DNA from: Massilia sp. erpn
GTDB lineage: Bacteria; Pseudomonadota; Gammaproteobacteria; Burkholderiales; Burkholderiaceae_D
Length of the DNA: 64,000 nucleotides
Direction of reading: 5' to 3'
Assembly (NCBI RefSeq): GCF_024400215.1
Contig: NZ_CP053748.1
Span: 4,464,001 to 4,528,000, forward strand
In this document: positions 52,743 through 61,398 of the stretch, piece by piece
Numbering within the stretch: position 1 is the first letter of the stretch
How the letters are laid out: every line of letters starts with the position of its first letter
Program-made: the position numbers and the translations under genes
Notes under the pieces: generated by a model
Database searches by the model: none
The model's input: only the letters and a program-made list of their open reading frames with translations
What the model was told of the DNA's origin: nothing

Positions 52743-53075
52743 ATGACAAGCAATCACAAGACGGCCAAGGCCCAGACCCAGCTGGTGGAGCTGGCGGAAT
52801 TCGCCGGCCAGACCCCGTCCGGTCCCGCCATTCTCGGCGCTAACCTGCGCCTGCTGGACAGCGTGCCGGTCAGCCTGGAGGTCAAGGTCGGCAATGTGCA
52901 GACCACGGTGGGCGAGCTGATGGGCTTGAAGGAACAGGCGGTGCTGAAGATCGACCGCCACACCGGGCAACCGGTCGACGTCGTCGTCAATGGCAATGTG
53001 GTGGCGCGCGGCCAGCTGGTGGTGGTCGACGATAATTTCGGCGTGCGCATCACCGAGATCGCGGCGGCTGCATGA
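52743..53075 (+). CDS. fliN: C-ring protein FliN
   Basis: The 110-residue protein has a SPOA domain, ILGANLRLLDSVPVSLEVKVGNVQTTVGELMGLKEQAVLKIDRHTGQPVDVVVNG, ending VARGQLVVVDDNFGVRITEI, an excellent match to FliN. It is short and full length for the family. It overlaps fliO by 4 bp. Confidence 0.93.
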   Translation: MTSNHKTAKAQTQLVELAEFAGQTPSGPAILGANLRLLDSVPVSLEVKVGNVQTTVGELMGLKEQAVLKIDRHTGQPVDVVVNGNVVARGQLVVVDDNFGVRITEIAAAA

Positions 53076-53488
53076 GGCCAGGCTTGCGACAGGCGGCGGC
53101 GCTGCTGGCGGGCGCGGCCCTGAGCGGCCTGGCGCGCGCCGAGCCGGCCGCCTCGGCCATTCCCTTCAAGCGCGCCGACGCGGCCGCGAGCGGTGCCGGC
53201 GGCGCCGGCCTGGCGCTGCTGCTGCTGAGCGTGCTGGCCATCGCCCTGGTGTATTGGCTGCGCCGGCGCCTGCGCCTGACGGCGGCGGGCGGCGCCGACG
53301 GCCGCCTGCTGCGCGTGCTGGAAACGCGCCGGCTTGGGCCGCGCGCCCTGGTCAGCGTGGTCGAGTTCGGCGGCCAGCACTATCTGCTGGCGCAAAGCGA
53401 ACAGGGCGTGAGCTGCGTGGCGAGCGCCCCGGCGCCCGTGCCGGCGGCGGTGGATGCGGCAGCGGTGGAGGGCGGCGATGAGCGGTAA
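53072..53488 (+). CDS. fliO: Export-gate assembly protein FliO
   Basis: The 138-residue protein has an N-terminal signal-like helix and a second membrane helix (GLALLLLSVLAIALVYWLRRRL, near 50-70). The FliO core follows: LRVLETRRLGPRALVSVVEFGGQHYLLAQSEQGVSCV. It overlaps the fliP start by 11 bp. Confidence 0.88.
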   Translation: MRPGLRQAAALLAGAALSGLARAEPAASAIPFKRADAAASGAGGAGLALLLLSVLAIALVYWLRRRLRLTAAGGADGRLLRVLETRRLGPRALVSVVEFGGQHYLLAQSEQGVSCVASAPAPVPAAVDAAAVEGGDER

Positions 53489-54236
53489 CTGGCAACGCTG
53501 GACCCTGCTGGCGCTGTTGCTGACGGCTGGCGCCGTGGCCTGGGCCGCGCCGCCGGTGGCCAGCGTGGGCGGCATCGGCCTGCGCGTCGACGGCCTGGGC
53601 CAGCCGGCCGAAGTGTCCTCGGCCATCAAGATCCTGCTCGGCCTGACGGTGCTGAGCCTGGCGCCGGCCATCCTGATGTCGATGACGTCCTTCATCCGCA
53701 TCGTGGTGGTGCTGTCGATGCTGCGCCACGCGCTGGGCATGCAGGAAACGCCGCCGAACACGGTGGTGGTGAGCCTGGCCCTGTTCCTGACCTTCTTCAC
53801 CATGGCGCCGGCGCTGCAGCAAGTCAACAGCCAAGCCTTCCAGCCGTATATGGCCGGCAAGCTGGCCACCGATGTGGCGGCCGAGCGCGCCATCGCGCCG
53901 CTGCGCGAATTCATGGTGCGCCAGACGCGCGAGCAGGACCTGGCCCTGATGGTGGAGCTGGCCAAGGCCGAGCAGCCGCGCAGCATGGCCGACATCAGCA
54001 TGGTGCAGCTGATCCCGGCCTTCATGCTGTCCGAGCTGCGCGCCGCCTTCCAGATCGGCTTCGTCATCTTCCTGCCCTTCCTGCTGGTGGACTTGATCGT
54101 CTCCAGCGCGCTGATGGCGCTGGGCATGATGATGGTGCCGCCGGCTTCGATTTCGCTGCCGCTGAAGATCCTGCTGTTCGTGCTGATGGATGGCTGGAAC
54201 CTGGTGGTGCGGTCGTTGCTGGGCACGTTTGCTTAA
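53478..54236 (+). CDS. fliP: Export-gate protein FliP
   Basis: The 252-residue protein has a cleavable signal and the FliP hallmarks: SMTSFIRIVVVLSMLRHALGMQETPPNTVV, then LIPAFMLSELRAAFQIGFVIFLPFLLVDLIVSSALMALGMMMVPP. I chose the ATG at 53478 inside the fliO end. Normally fliQ and fliR follow directly; here a sigma factor and three other genes intervene. Confidence 0.96.
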   Translation: MSGNWQRWTLLALLLTAGAVAWAAPPVASVGGIGLRVDGLGQPAEVSSAIKILLGLTVLSLAPAILMSMTSFIRIVVVLSMLRHALGMQETPPNTVVVSLALFLTFFTMAPALQQVNSQAFQPYMAGKLATDVAAERAIAPLREFMVRQTREQDLALMVELAKAEQPRSMADISMVQLIPAFMLSELRAAFQIGFVIFLPFLLVDLIVSSALMALGMMMVPPASISLPLKILLFVLMDGWNLVVRSLLGTFA

Positions 54237-54245
54237 GGCGTGGAC

Positions 54246-54983
54246 ATGCGGGCAGGCGAGGCGCAGCTGGCAGTTGCCGAACTCTGGCAAGCGTTCCGCA
54301 GCAGCGGCGATGCTGCGCTGCGCGAGCGTCTGGCCGCCTGCTACCTCGAGTTTGCCCGCATGATGGCCGGCAAGCTGTACGCCGGCCGCACGTTTACCGG
54401 CCTGGAGTTCGATGATTATCTGCAGTTTGCGCGCCTCGGCCTGCTCGAAGCGATCGACCGCTACGACCATGCGCTGGGCGCCAAGTTCGAAACCTATGCC
54501 GCCTTGCGCATCAACGGCGCTATACTCAGCGGCATCCGCTCGTATAGCGAGGTGCACGAGCAGATCGCCGCGCGCAAGCAGATCGCCGCCACGCGCGTGG
54601 CGGCGCTGAGCCAGGCGGCGCCGGACGGCCGCGATCCCGACGCCCTGTTCGGCCATCTGGCCGAGCTGGCCATCGGCCTGGCGGTCGGTTTCGCGCTGGA
54701 AGGGCAGGGCATGTACCGGGACGGCGAGACGGAATACCCGGACAATAGCTATGCGCGTGCCGAGCTGCGCCAGCTGCGCGAGCGCATCGTGGCCCTGGTG
54801 CAAACGCTGCCGGCGCGGCAGCGGCGCGTGATTGCCGGCCATTATCTGCAGGGCCAGCCTTTCGAGGAAATCGCCGCCGCGCTGCAGTTGAGCAAGGGCC
54901 GCGTGGCCCAGCTGCACAAGGAGGGCCTGGCCAGCTTGCGCGTGCAGCTGCGCAGCGGCGCCGTGCGCGAATGGGCGTTTTAG
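54246..54983 (+). CDS. FliA-type (sigma-28-like) RNA polymerase sigma factor
   Basis: The 245-residue protein has region 2 text FDDYLQFARLGLLEAIDRYDHALGAKFETYAALRINGAILSGIR and region 4 text LPARQRRVIAGHYLQGQPFEEIAAALQLSKGRVAQLHKEGLASLR, the FliA arrangement. The ATG at 54246 has AAGG 7 bp upstream; a GTG at 54240 is less likely. A dedicated sigma factor inside a locus without flagellin raises the question of what it transcribes. No FlgM anti-sigma gene is nearby. Confidence 0.87.
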   Translation: MRAGEAQLAVAELWQAFRSSGDAALRERLAACYLEFARMMAGKLYAGRTFTGLEFDDYLQFARLGLLEAIDRYDHALGAKFETYAALRINGAILSGIRSYSEVHEQIAARKQIAATRVAALSQAAPDGRDPDALFGHLAELAIGLAVGFALEGQGMYRDGETEYPDNSYARAELRQLRERIVALVQTLPARQRRVIAGHYLQGQPFEEIAAALQLSKGRVAQLHKEGLASLRVQLRSGAVREWAF

Positions 54984-55043
54984 CGGCGGCCATGATTATT
55001 GTTTTTTTTAACTGAAGCCCCGGCTTCCTGATCGGATTGGATT

Positions 55044-55622
55044 ATGAATAACGGCACACTTGCGATGTTGGACCAGGCGGAACTGTTTCAATTGGCGCTC
55101 AACGCCAGCGCCAATGGCGATTCGGCCAGCACCATCGCCTATCTGAAAGAAGCGGTGGCACGCAGCGACGCCAGCGCCCACGCCCACTACCTGCTGGGCG
55201 CCGAATATGCGCAGATCAAGCTGTATACGCGCGCCATCGACGAGATGGAAGCGGCCCTGGCCATCGATCCCGGCCTGGCCGCGGCGCGCCTGCAGCTGGC
55301 CATGCTGTGGCTGGGCCAGAACGACGGCGCGCGCGCCGCCGTGGTGCTGGGACCGCTGCAAGCGCTGGGCGAGGACGAGGCGCTGCGCCACTTCGGCCAG
55401 GGCCTGGAACTGTTGATCGGCGGCGACAATGCCGGCGCCATCGCCAGCCTGGAGCGCGGCATCGCGCTGAATGTGGCGATCCCGCCGCTGAACGGCGATA
55501 TGCAGCGCATCATCGCCGAGGTGCAAGCCTTGTCGCAGGCGCCGCAGGAGGGCGCCGCGGCGGCCGACGAGGGCGGCCAGCATATCCTGCTGTCGGCCTA
55601 TTCCGGCAACCAGCAGTCCTGA
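55044..55622 (+). CDS. TPR-repeat protein
   Basis: The 192-residue helical protein has tetratricopeptide-like repeats (HAHYLLGAEYAQIKLYTRAIDEMEAALAIDPGLAAARLQLAMLWLGQND). It has no signal peptide, so it is cytoplasmic. TPR proteins serve as chaperones or pilotins in type III secretion. It starts 60 bp after the sigma factor; the gap contains a T-run and a small GAAGCC/GGCTTC hairpin (55014-55027) that could mark a separate transcription unit. Confidence 0.72.
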   Translation: MNNGTLAMLDQAELFQLALNASANGDSASTIAYLKEAVARSDASAHAHYLLGAEYAQIKLYTRAIDEMEAALAIDPGLAAARLQLAMLWLGQNDGARAAVVLGPLQALGEDEALRHFGQGLELLIGGDNAGAIASLERGIALNVAIPPLNGDMQRIIAEVQALSQAPQEGAAAADEGGQHILLSAYSGNQQS

Positions 55623-55648
55623 ACGCCGGACGCTAGCGGACGTCAGCC

Positions 55649-56014
55649 ATGAGTACATCCATCGGGCCGGTGGGCCAGCTGGTCGCGGTGCTGCAGGCGC
55701 AGCTGGCCGCGCGCACGGCACCGCGCGGCGGCCGCGCCGCCACGGCGGCGGCCAGTCGCCAGCCGGCCCAGCAGCAGCTCGCCGCCCTGATCGAAAAACG
55801 CGTGCGCCAGATCCAGCGCGACGATCCGCAGCGCGGCCGCAAGGCTTTCCGCATCTTTCTGGAAGCGGTGCTGCTGGAACATTTCGGCGCCAGCCTGATG
55901 CACGATCCCGCCTTTCACCAGGTGGTCAGCGAGGTGCAGGACGCCATGGAAGGCGATCCGGCCTGCCGCCGCCTGGTGGATGAGGCGATCGCCCATCTGC
56001 TGTCGCAACAGTAA
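55649..56014 (+). CDS. Unknown 121-residue protein in flagellar-type locus
   Basis: I do not recognise this protein. Its N-terminal half is Ala/Arg-rich; the C-terminal half is helical (RKAFRIFLEAVLLEHFGASLMHDPAFHQVV, ending RLVDEAIAHLLSQQ). A remote relation to the FlgJ rod-binding domain is possible but not supported by motifs. It has no signal or membrane segment. It lies between two TPR genes in the same direction and probably shares their function. Confidence 0.6.
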   Translation: MSTSIGPVGQLVAVLQAQLAARTAPRGGRAATAAASRQPAQQQLAALIEKRVRQIQRDDPQRGRKAFRIFLEAVLLEHFGASLMHDPAFHQVVSEVQDAMEGDPACRRLVDEAIAHLLSQQ

Positions 56015-56032
56015 AACCATTGGAGAGGAATT

Positions 56033-57178
56033 ATGCAGTCTGAACAACAGAGCGCCGCCGCCGGGCGGCTGGCCCGCATCGAAGGCTATCTGGCGGCCGA
56101 TGCGCAAAACAAGGAATTGCTGGCCGAAGCCATCGATCTGAGTCTGGCCGCCGGCGCGCCGGCGCGCGCCGCCGAACACGCGGCGGCGGCCCTGGCCTGC
56201 TACCCGGACGACGCCTTCTTCCAGGCGCGCCAGGGCCATGTGCTGCTGGCGCAGCAGCAGTGGGAAGCGGCGGCCGCCTTGTTTGGCAGCCTGCTCGAGC
56301 GCCATGCCGACGTCAACCTGGCATACAACTTCGCCTATGCCGCCCAGATGCTGGGCCGCTATGCCGAGGTGGTGGCGGCGCTGGCGCCGTTCGCCGCCGG
56401 CGCCACCCTGCGCGCACCGGCTGCCGCCGTGCTGCTGCGCGCCTGGCACCATCTGGGCGAGTACGACGCCGCGCTCGAACTGATCGCGCGCCAGGAAGCG
56501 GACGGCGCCGTCGATGCCGGCTTCTACGGCGTGGCCGGCGCCATCTTCTTCGACGCCGACCGGATCGAGGACGCGGCCCGCTGCAGCCAGGCCGCGCTGG
56601 CCGATGGCAAGGCGCCGCAGGAAGCGCTGGTGGTGGGCGGCTCGCTGGCGCTGGCCCGGGCCGACGGCAGCGCCGCGGCCAGCCAGCTGTTCGAACAGGC
56701 GCTGGCGCGCAATCCGGCCGAAGGGCGGGCCTGGTCGGGCCTGGGCCTGGCCAGCCTGCTGCGCCAGGACCTGGCCACGGCCCAGGAGCAGCTCGAGAAA
56801 GCCGTGCACTATCTGCCGGGCCATATCGGCAGCTGGCATGTGCTGGGCTGGTGCAAGATCTTCCGCCAGGACCTGGCCGGCGCCGAGGCCGTGTTCCGCC
56901 ACGCGCTCGAACTGGACCGCAACTTCGGCGACAGCCATGGCGGCCTGGGCGTGGTGCAAGCCTTGCTGGGCCAGAAAGCCGAAGCCGAGGGCAGCATCGA
57001 ACGCGCGCTGCGCCTCGATCCGCAAAGCCTGTCGGCGCGCTACGCGCAGATGGTGCTGGCCGGCGACACCAGCGATCCGGTGCGCTTCCGCGCGCTGGCG
57101 CAGCGCCTGCTGGCCGGCCGCCCGGCGCCGCTGGGCGGCACCATGGCCGACCTGCTGCCGCCGGCGAAGGAGCGCTAA
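56033..57178 (+). CDS. Large TPR-repeat protein
   Basis: The 381-residue protein is built of TPR units across nearly the whole length: LAYNFAYAAQMLGRYAEVVAAL, AWSGLGLASLLRQDLATAQEQLEKAVHYLP, HVLGWCKIFRQDLAGAEAVFRHALELDRNFGDSHGGLGVVQALLG. No signal peptide is seen. The RBS GAGAGG precedes the ATG. It separates fliP from fliQ and is probably a cytoplasmic accessory or chaperone of the export system. Confidence 0.78.
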   Translation: MQSEQQSAAAGRLARIEGYLAADAQNKELLAEAIDLSLAAGAPARAAEHAAAALACYPDDAFFQARQGHVLLAQQQWEAAAALFGSLLERHADVNLAYNFAYAAQMLGRYAEVVAALAPFAAGATLRAPAAAVLLRAWHHLGEYDAALELIARQEADGAVDAGFYGVAGAIFFDADRIEDAARCSQAALADGKAPQEALVVGGSLALARADGSAAASQLFEQALARNPAEGRAWSGLGLASLLRQDLATAQEQLEKAVHYLPGHIGSWHVLGWCKIFRQDLAGAEAVFRHALELDRNFGDSHGGLGVVQALLGQKAEAEGSIERALRLDPQSLSARYAQMVLAGDTSDPVRFRALAQRLLAGRPAPLGGTMADLLPPAKER

Positions 57179-57217
57179 GATGGCCGCGACCGTGCGCGCC
57201 GGCCGCGGAGGCCCGCG

Positions 57218-57484
57218 ATGAGGGCCGATCTCGCCTTGCAGATGCTGGCCGATATGCTGTGGAACGGCTTGCTCATTTCGGCGCCGCTGCTGGCCGTCAC
57301 GCTCGGCGTGGGCCTGCTGATCAGCGTGATCCAGGTGGTGACCCAGGTGCAGGAAAGCTCGCTCAGCTTCATTCCCAAGATCATCGCCTCGGTCATCGTG
57401 CTGGTGGTGTGCGGTCCGTGGATGCTGAAGCGCCTGCTGGCCTTTTCCACTGCGCTGATCGGCAATATCCCCTCGTATTTTTAG
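57218..57484 (+). CDS. fliQ: Export-gate protein FliQ
   Basis: The 88-residue protein has two membrane helices around LLISVIQVVTQVQESSLSFIPKIIA, the FliQ signature. The length is exactly that of the family. It is followed closely by fliR. Confidence 0.95.
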   Translation: MRADLALQMLADMLWNGLLISAPLLAVTLGVGLLISVIQVVTQVQESSLSFIPKIIASVIVLVVCGPWMLKRLLAFSTALIGNIPSYF

Positions 57485-57496
57485 GCGGAGCGGCGT

Positions 57497-58261
57497 TTGC
57501 AGATCCATATCGATGCCGGCTGGGCGCTGGCCGTGTTCTACACCTCGCTGCGCCTGGGCGCCGTGCTGCTGCTGTCGCCGCTGCTGGCCAGCCTGGGCCG
57601 GATGACCACCATCCGCGTGCTGCTGACCCTGGCGCTCAGCGTGCTGCTGGTGCAGGGCTTGCACCTGCCGCCGGTGGCGGGCACGCCGTCGCTGGGCGCC
57701 ATCGTGGCCGGCGCCGCGCAGGAAGTGGCGCTCGGCGCCACCCTGGCCTTCGGCGTGTTCGCCGCCTTCGGCGCGTTCTCGGTGGCAGGCAAGCTGCTCG
57801 ATGTGCAGACCGGTTTCGGCATGGGTTCGGTATACGACCCGGTGACGCGGGCCGGCGCGCCGATGTTCGCCGGCATGCTGAATATGTTGGCGGTGGTGGT
57901 GTTTTTCAGCCTGGACGGCCACCATGCCTTCCTGCGCGGCCTGGCGTTCTCGCTGCAGCAGGTGCCGCCCGGCGCCGACCTGTGGACCTTGCAGGCCGAG
58001 CCGGTGATCCGCCAGTTCGGCCTGATGTTTTCGCTGGGCGTGGCGCTGATCATTCCGGTGCTGCTGTGCCTGCTGTTGATCGAGACCGGCCTGGCCCTGG
58101 TTTCGCGCCTGCTGCCGCAGATGAATGTGTTCGTGGTCGGCGTGCCGCTGAAGATCGTGGGCGGGGTCACGCTGTTCGCCATCACGCTGCCGACGCTGGG
58201 GCCGGCCATGGGCCGGGTGTACGCCTCGGTGTTCAAGTATTGGGAAGGGGTGCTGGCGTAA
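57497..58261 (+). CDS. fliR: Export-gate protein FliR
   Basis: The 254-residue, six-helix membrane protein contains SLGRMTTIRVLLTLALSVLL, AGKLLDVQTGFGMGSVYDPV and a C-terminal FVVGVPLKIVGGVTLF, all typical of FliR. The start is a TTG at 57497 after GCGGAG. It abuts flhB with no gap. Confidence 0.93.
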   Translation: MQIHIDAGWALAVFYTSLRLGAVLLLSPLLASLGRMTTIRVLLTLALSVLLVQGLHLPPVAGTPSLGAIVAGAAQEVALGATLAFGVFAAFGAFSVAGKLLDVQTGFGMGSVYDPVTRAGAPMFAGMLNMLAVVVFFSLDGHHAFLRGLAFSLQQVPPGADLWTLQAEPVIRQFGLMFSLGVALIIPVLLCLLLIETGLALVSRLLPQMNVFVVGVPLKIVGGVTLFAITLPTLGPAMGRVYASVFKYWEGVLA

Positions 58262-59347
58262 ATGGCGGAACAGGATTCGGACCGCTCGGAACAGGCGACA
58301 CCGCATAAGCTGGACGAGGCACGCAAGAAGGGCACGGTGGCGCGCAGCGCCGACATGACCGCGCTCGGCATCATGGCCGCCCTGGTGCTGATCGTCTACG
58401 CCTATGCCGGCACGGCGCTGCGCGACCTGGTGCGCCTGCAGCAGCGTGTGCTGAGCCAGGCCGGCCGGCGCGACTGGGGCGCCGATGTGCTGGCCAGCTG
58501 GCTGGGCGAGCTGCTGGTGGCGACGCTGAGCATCCTCGGTCCATTGTTCATGAGCCTGATGATCGCGGCGGTGCTGATCAACCTGGTGCAGACCGGGCCG
58601 ATCTTCAGCTTCCATCCGCTCAAACCCGATATGGACCGCATCAATCCGGCCAGCGGCTTCAAGCGTATTTTTTCGATGCGCACCCTGTTCGAAGGCGCAA
58701 AAAGCATCGTGAAACTCGTGATTCTCGGCACGGTGGTGTATTTCGTGCTGCGCAGCATGCTGCCCGGCCTGCTGGGCCTGCCGCAAATGGACCCCAAGGG
58801 CTATGCCAAGGTGATGCTGGACCTGTGCGCCTCGCTGCTGAGCAAGCTGGTGTTGACCCTGCTGGCCATCGCCATGCTCGATTTCGGCTTCACGCGCTGG
58901 GAGTTCGCCAAGCGTATGCGCATGAGCAAGCGCGACATCAAGGACGAGAGCAAGAACCGTGAAGGCGATCCGCGTATCCGCTCGCGCATCCGCGAGTTGC
59001 GCAAGGAAATGCTGCAGCGCAGCCGCGCGCTGGGCAAGGTGCAGTCGGCCGACGTGCTGATCACCAACCCGACGCGCCTGGCCGTGGCCCTGAGCTACCG
59101 TCACGGCGAGTCGGGCGCGCCGCAGGTGGTGGCCAAGGGCGCCGGCGAACTGGCGCGCAAGATGCGCGAACTGGCCGCGCGCAAAGGCATTCCCGTGGTG
59201 CAGAACCGGGCGCTGGCACGCACCCTGTTCCGCGAAGTCGATTTCGATGCTTACGTGCCCGAAAAGCTGTATCCCCAGATCGCCAAGATCATGATCTGGG
59301 TTTATTCAATGCGCGCAGCCCGGCGCGATTCTGGAAAGGTAGTCTGA
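58262..59347 (+). CDS. flhB: Export switch protein FlhB
   Basis: The 361-residue protein begins with the FlhB amphipathic start (DSDRSEQATPHKLDEARKKGTVARS) and has four membrane helices at about 30-210 and a cytoplasmic domain. The autocleavage site is N269-P270-T271 followed by Arg272, whereas most FlhB proteins read NPTH. The substrate-specificity domain after it looks intact (VVAKGAGELARKMRELAARKGIPVV). It shares one base with flhA. Confidence 0.95.
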   Translation: MAEQDSDRSEQATPHKLDEARKKGTVARSADMTALGIMAALVLIVYAYAGTALRDLVRLQQRVLSQAGRRDWGADVLASWLGELLVATLSILGPLFMSLMIAAVLINLVQTGPIFSFHPLKPDMDRINPASGFKRIFSMRTLFEGAKSIVKLVILGTVVYFVLRSMLPGLLGLPQMDPKGYAKVMLDLCASLLSKLVLTLLAIAMLDFGFTRWEFAKRMRMSKRDIKDESKNREGDPRIRSRIRELRKEMLQRSRALGKVQSADVLITNPTRLAVALSYRHGESGAPQVVAKGAGELARKMRELAARKGIPVVQNRALARTLFREVDFDAYVPEKLYPQIAKIMIWVYSMRAARRDSGKVV

Positions 59348-61398
59348 TGTTGTTGTCCCTCCGCCGCGTATTCGACCGCAATACCGACCTGGTGATGGTG
59401 CTGCTGGTGATCGGCATCCTGACCGTGCTGTTCGTGCCGATTCCCTCGGGCGTCCTGGATTTCCTGATCTTGACCAATGTCAGCTTCGCGCTGCTGATCC
59501 TGCTGCTGACCTTCTATATCGGGCGGCCGGTGGAGTTCTCCACCTTCCCCTCGCTGCTGCTGATCGCCACCCTGTTCCGCCTGTCGCTGAACGTGGCGGC
59601 CACCCGCCTGATCCTGTCCAACGGCGAGGCGGGCAGGGTGATCGGCGCCATCGGCTCCTATGTGGTGGGCGGCAATTACGTGATCGGCCTGATTGTCTTC
59701 CTGATCCTGGTGGTGGTGCAGTACGTGGTGGTGACCAACGGCGCGCAGCGCGTGTCCGAGGTGGCGGCGCGCTTCACGCTGGACAGCATGCCGGGCCAGC
59801 AGATGAGCATCGATGCCGACCTGAACATGGGCTTCATCGACCAGGACGAGGCCAAGCGTCGCCGCAAGCTGCTGGAAAAGGAATCGGGCTTCTATGGCGC
59901 GATGGACGGCGCCAGCAAATTCGTCAAGGGCGACGCCATTGCCGGCATCGTCATCATGCTGATCAATATCGTCGGCGGCCTGGTGATCGGCGTGATGCAG
60001 ATGGGCATGCGCTGGGACCAGGCGCTGCACACCTTCACCCTGCTGACCGTGGGCGACGGCATCGTGACCCAGGTGCCGGCGCTGGTGATCGCCGTGGGCA
60101 CCGGCATCATCGTCACCCGCTCGGCCTCGGACGGCAATCTGAGCGGCGAGGTGCTGCGCCAGATCACGTCCTTCCCCAAGACCCTGTTCATCGTGGCGGC
60201 GGCGCTGTCGGTGCTGGTCTTCCTGCCCGGCATTCCGGCCGGGCCGGTGCTGGTGCTGGTGCTGGGCTTGCTGGGCACCGGTTTCGTGGTCCTGCGCCGC
60301 AACAAGCAGGCAGGCGGCAAGGATAAGGACGAGAGCGAGGACGGCGCCAAGGCCGAAGGCGAAAAAGACACCTACGATATGCTCAAGGTGGAGCCGGTCG
60401 AGGTGCTGGTGGGCAGCGGCCTGGCGCCCATGGTGGGCGGCGAGCAGACCGTGTTCATGGAACGCATCTCGGCCATCCGCAAGCAGTACGCGCTGGAATC
60501 GGGCATGGTGCTGCCGCGCGTGAAGTTCCGCGAAGCGCCGCAGATGGGCCAGAACGCCTATGAGCTGCAAGTGTTCGGCGTGCCGGCCGGGCGCGGCGAG
60601 GTCATGACCGACCGCACGCTGGCCATTCGCGGCGGTGGCGACGTGCGCCCGATCCGAGGCATCGAAACGCGCGAACCGACTTACGGCTTGCCGGCCGTCT
60701 GGGTCGAGGATGCCGACAAGGAAATCGCGCGCGCGGCGCGCTACACCCTGGTCGATCCGGCCACGGTCTTCATCACCCACCTGAGCGAGGTGCTGAAGCA
60801 GCAGTCGGCGGCGCTGCTGACGCGTGGCGAAACCGACCGCCTGCTGCAGCGTGTGCGCCAGGAGCAGCCCGGTCTGGTGGAAGAACTGATTCCGACCGTG
60901 CTCTCGGTCAGCGATCTGCAGAAAGTGCTGCAAAACCTGCTGCGCGAGAAGGTGTCGGTGCGCAATCTGGAAGTGATCCTGGAAACGCTGGCCGACGTGG
61001 CGCGCGCCAGCAAGGATTTGAGCTATCTGACGGAAGCGGTGCGCCAGCGCCTGGGTGCGGCCATCTGCCAAGCCTTGCTGGGCGAGGGCGGGGCGCTCAG
61101 CGTGCTGACGCTGGACCCCGGCATCGAGCAGGTGCTGATGCAAAGCGTGCGCACGGCCGATATGGGCAGCACCCTGGTGGTGGAGCCGAAATATGCCGAG
61201 CAGCTGCTGTCGCGCCTGGCCGCCCAGTCGGAGCGCATGATGAAGGGGAATATGCTGCCGGTGCTGCTGTGTTCGCCCGAACTGCGGCGCCATATCCGTT
61301 CGCTGTCGGAACGGGTGGTACCGCATCTGCGCATCGTGTCGATGGCCGAGGTGCCGAATACGGTGAGCTTGAAGGCATTTGCCAGCGTGTCGCTATAA
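59347..61398 (+). CDS. flhA: Export-gate protein FlhA
   Basis: The 683-residue protein has eight N-terminal membrane helices and the FHIPEP-type signature region MPGQQMSIDADLNMGFIDQDEAKRRR, then VKGDAIAGIVIMLINIVGG. The C-terminal cytoplasmic domain forms the nonameric docking ring. Length and motifs are complete. It is the last gene of the locus; the stop at 61396-61398 abuts a truncated Rhs fragment on the other strand. Confidence 0.97.
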   Translation: MLLSLRRVFDRNTDLVMVLLVIGILTVLFVPIPSGVLDFLILTNVSFALLILLLTFYIGRPVEFSTFPSLLLIATLFRLSLNVAATRLILSNGEAGRVIGAIGSYVVGGNYVIGLIVFLILVVVQYVVVTNGAQRVSEVAARFTLDSMPGQQMSIDADLNMGFIDQDEAKRRRKLLEKESGFYGAMDGASKFVKGDAIAGIVIMLINIVGGLVIGVMQMGMRWDQALHTFTLLTVGDGIVTQVPALVIAVGTGIIVTRSASDGNLSGEVLRQITSFPKTLFIVAAALSVLVFLPGIPAGPVLVLVLGLLGTGFVVLRRNKQAGGKDKDESEDGAKAEGEKDTYDMLKVEPVEVLVGSGLAPMVGGEQTVFMERISAIRKQYALESGMVLPRVKFREAPQMGQNAYELQVFGVPAGRGEVMTDRTLAIRGGGDVRPIRGIETREPTYGLPAVWVEDADKEIARAARYTLVDPATVFITHLSEVLKQQSAALLTRGETDRLLQRVRQEQPGLVEELIPTVLSVSDLQKVLQNLLREKVSVRNLEVILETLADVARASKDLSYLTEAVRQRLGAAICQALLGEGGALSVLTLDPGIEQVLMQSVRTADMGSTLVVEPKYAEQLLSRLAAQSERMMKGNMLPVLLCSPELRRHIRSLSERVVPHLRIVSMAEVPNTVSLKAFASVSL

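Noticed and set aside
54990..55027. T-run and small GAAGCC/GGCTTC hairpin after the sigma factor gene as a terminator
   Set aside because: The T-run precedes the hairpin rather than following it, so it does not fit an intrinsic terminator on the plus strand.
55649..56014. Assignment as FlgJ rod cap
   Set aside because: The rod-binding motif and a muramidase domain are not visible, and position alone is not enough; it is left as unknown.
55643..59104. Very long open frame on the reverse strand opposite the TPR-fliQ-fliR-flhB genes
   Set aside because: Its product is His/Gln/Arg-rich low-complexity text without domains, and the opposite strand carries clear export-gate genes. It is a GC-rich antisense shadow.
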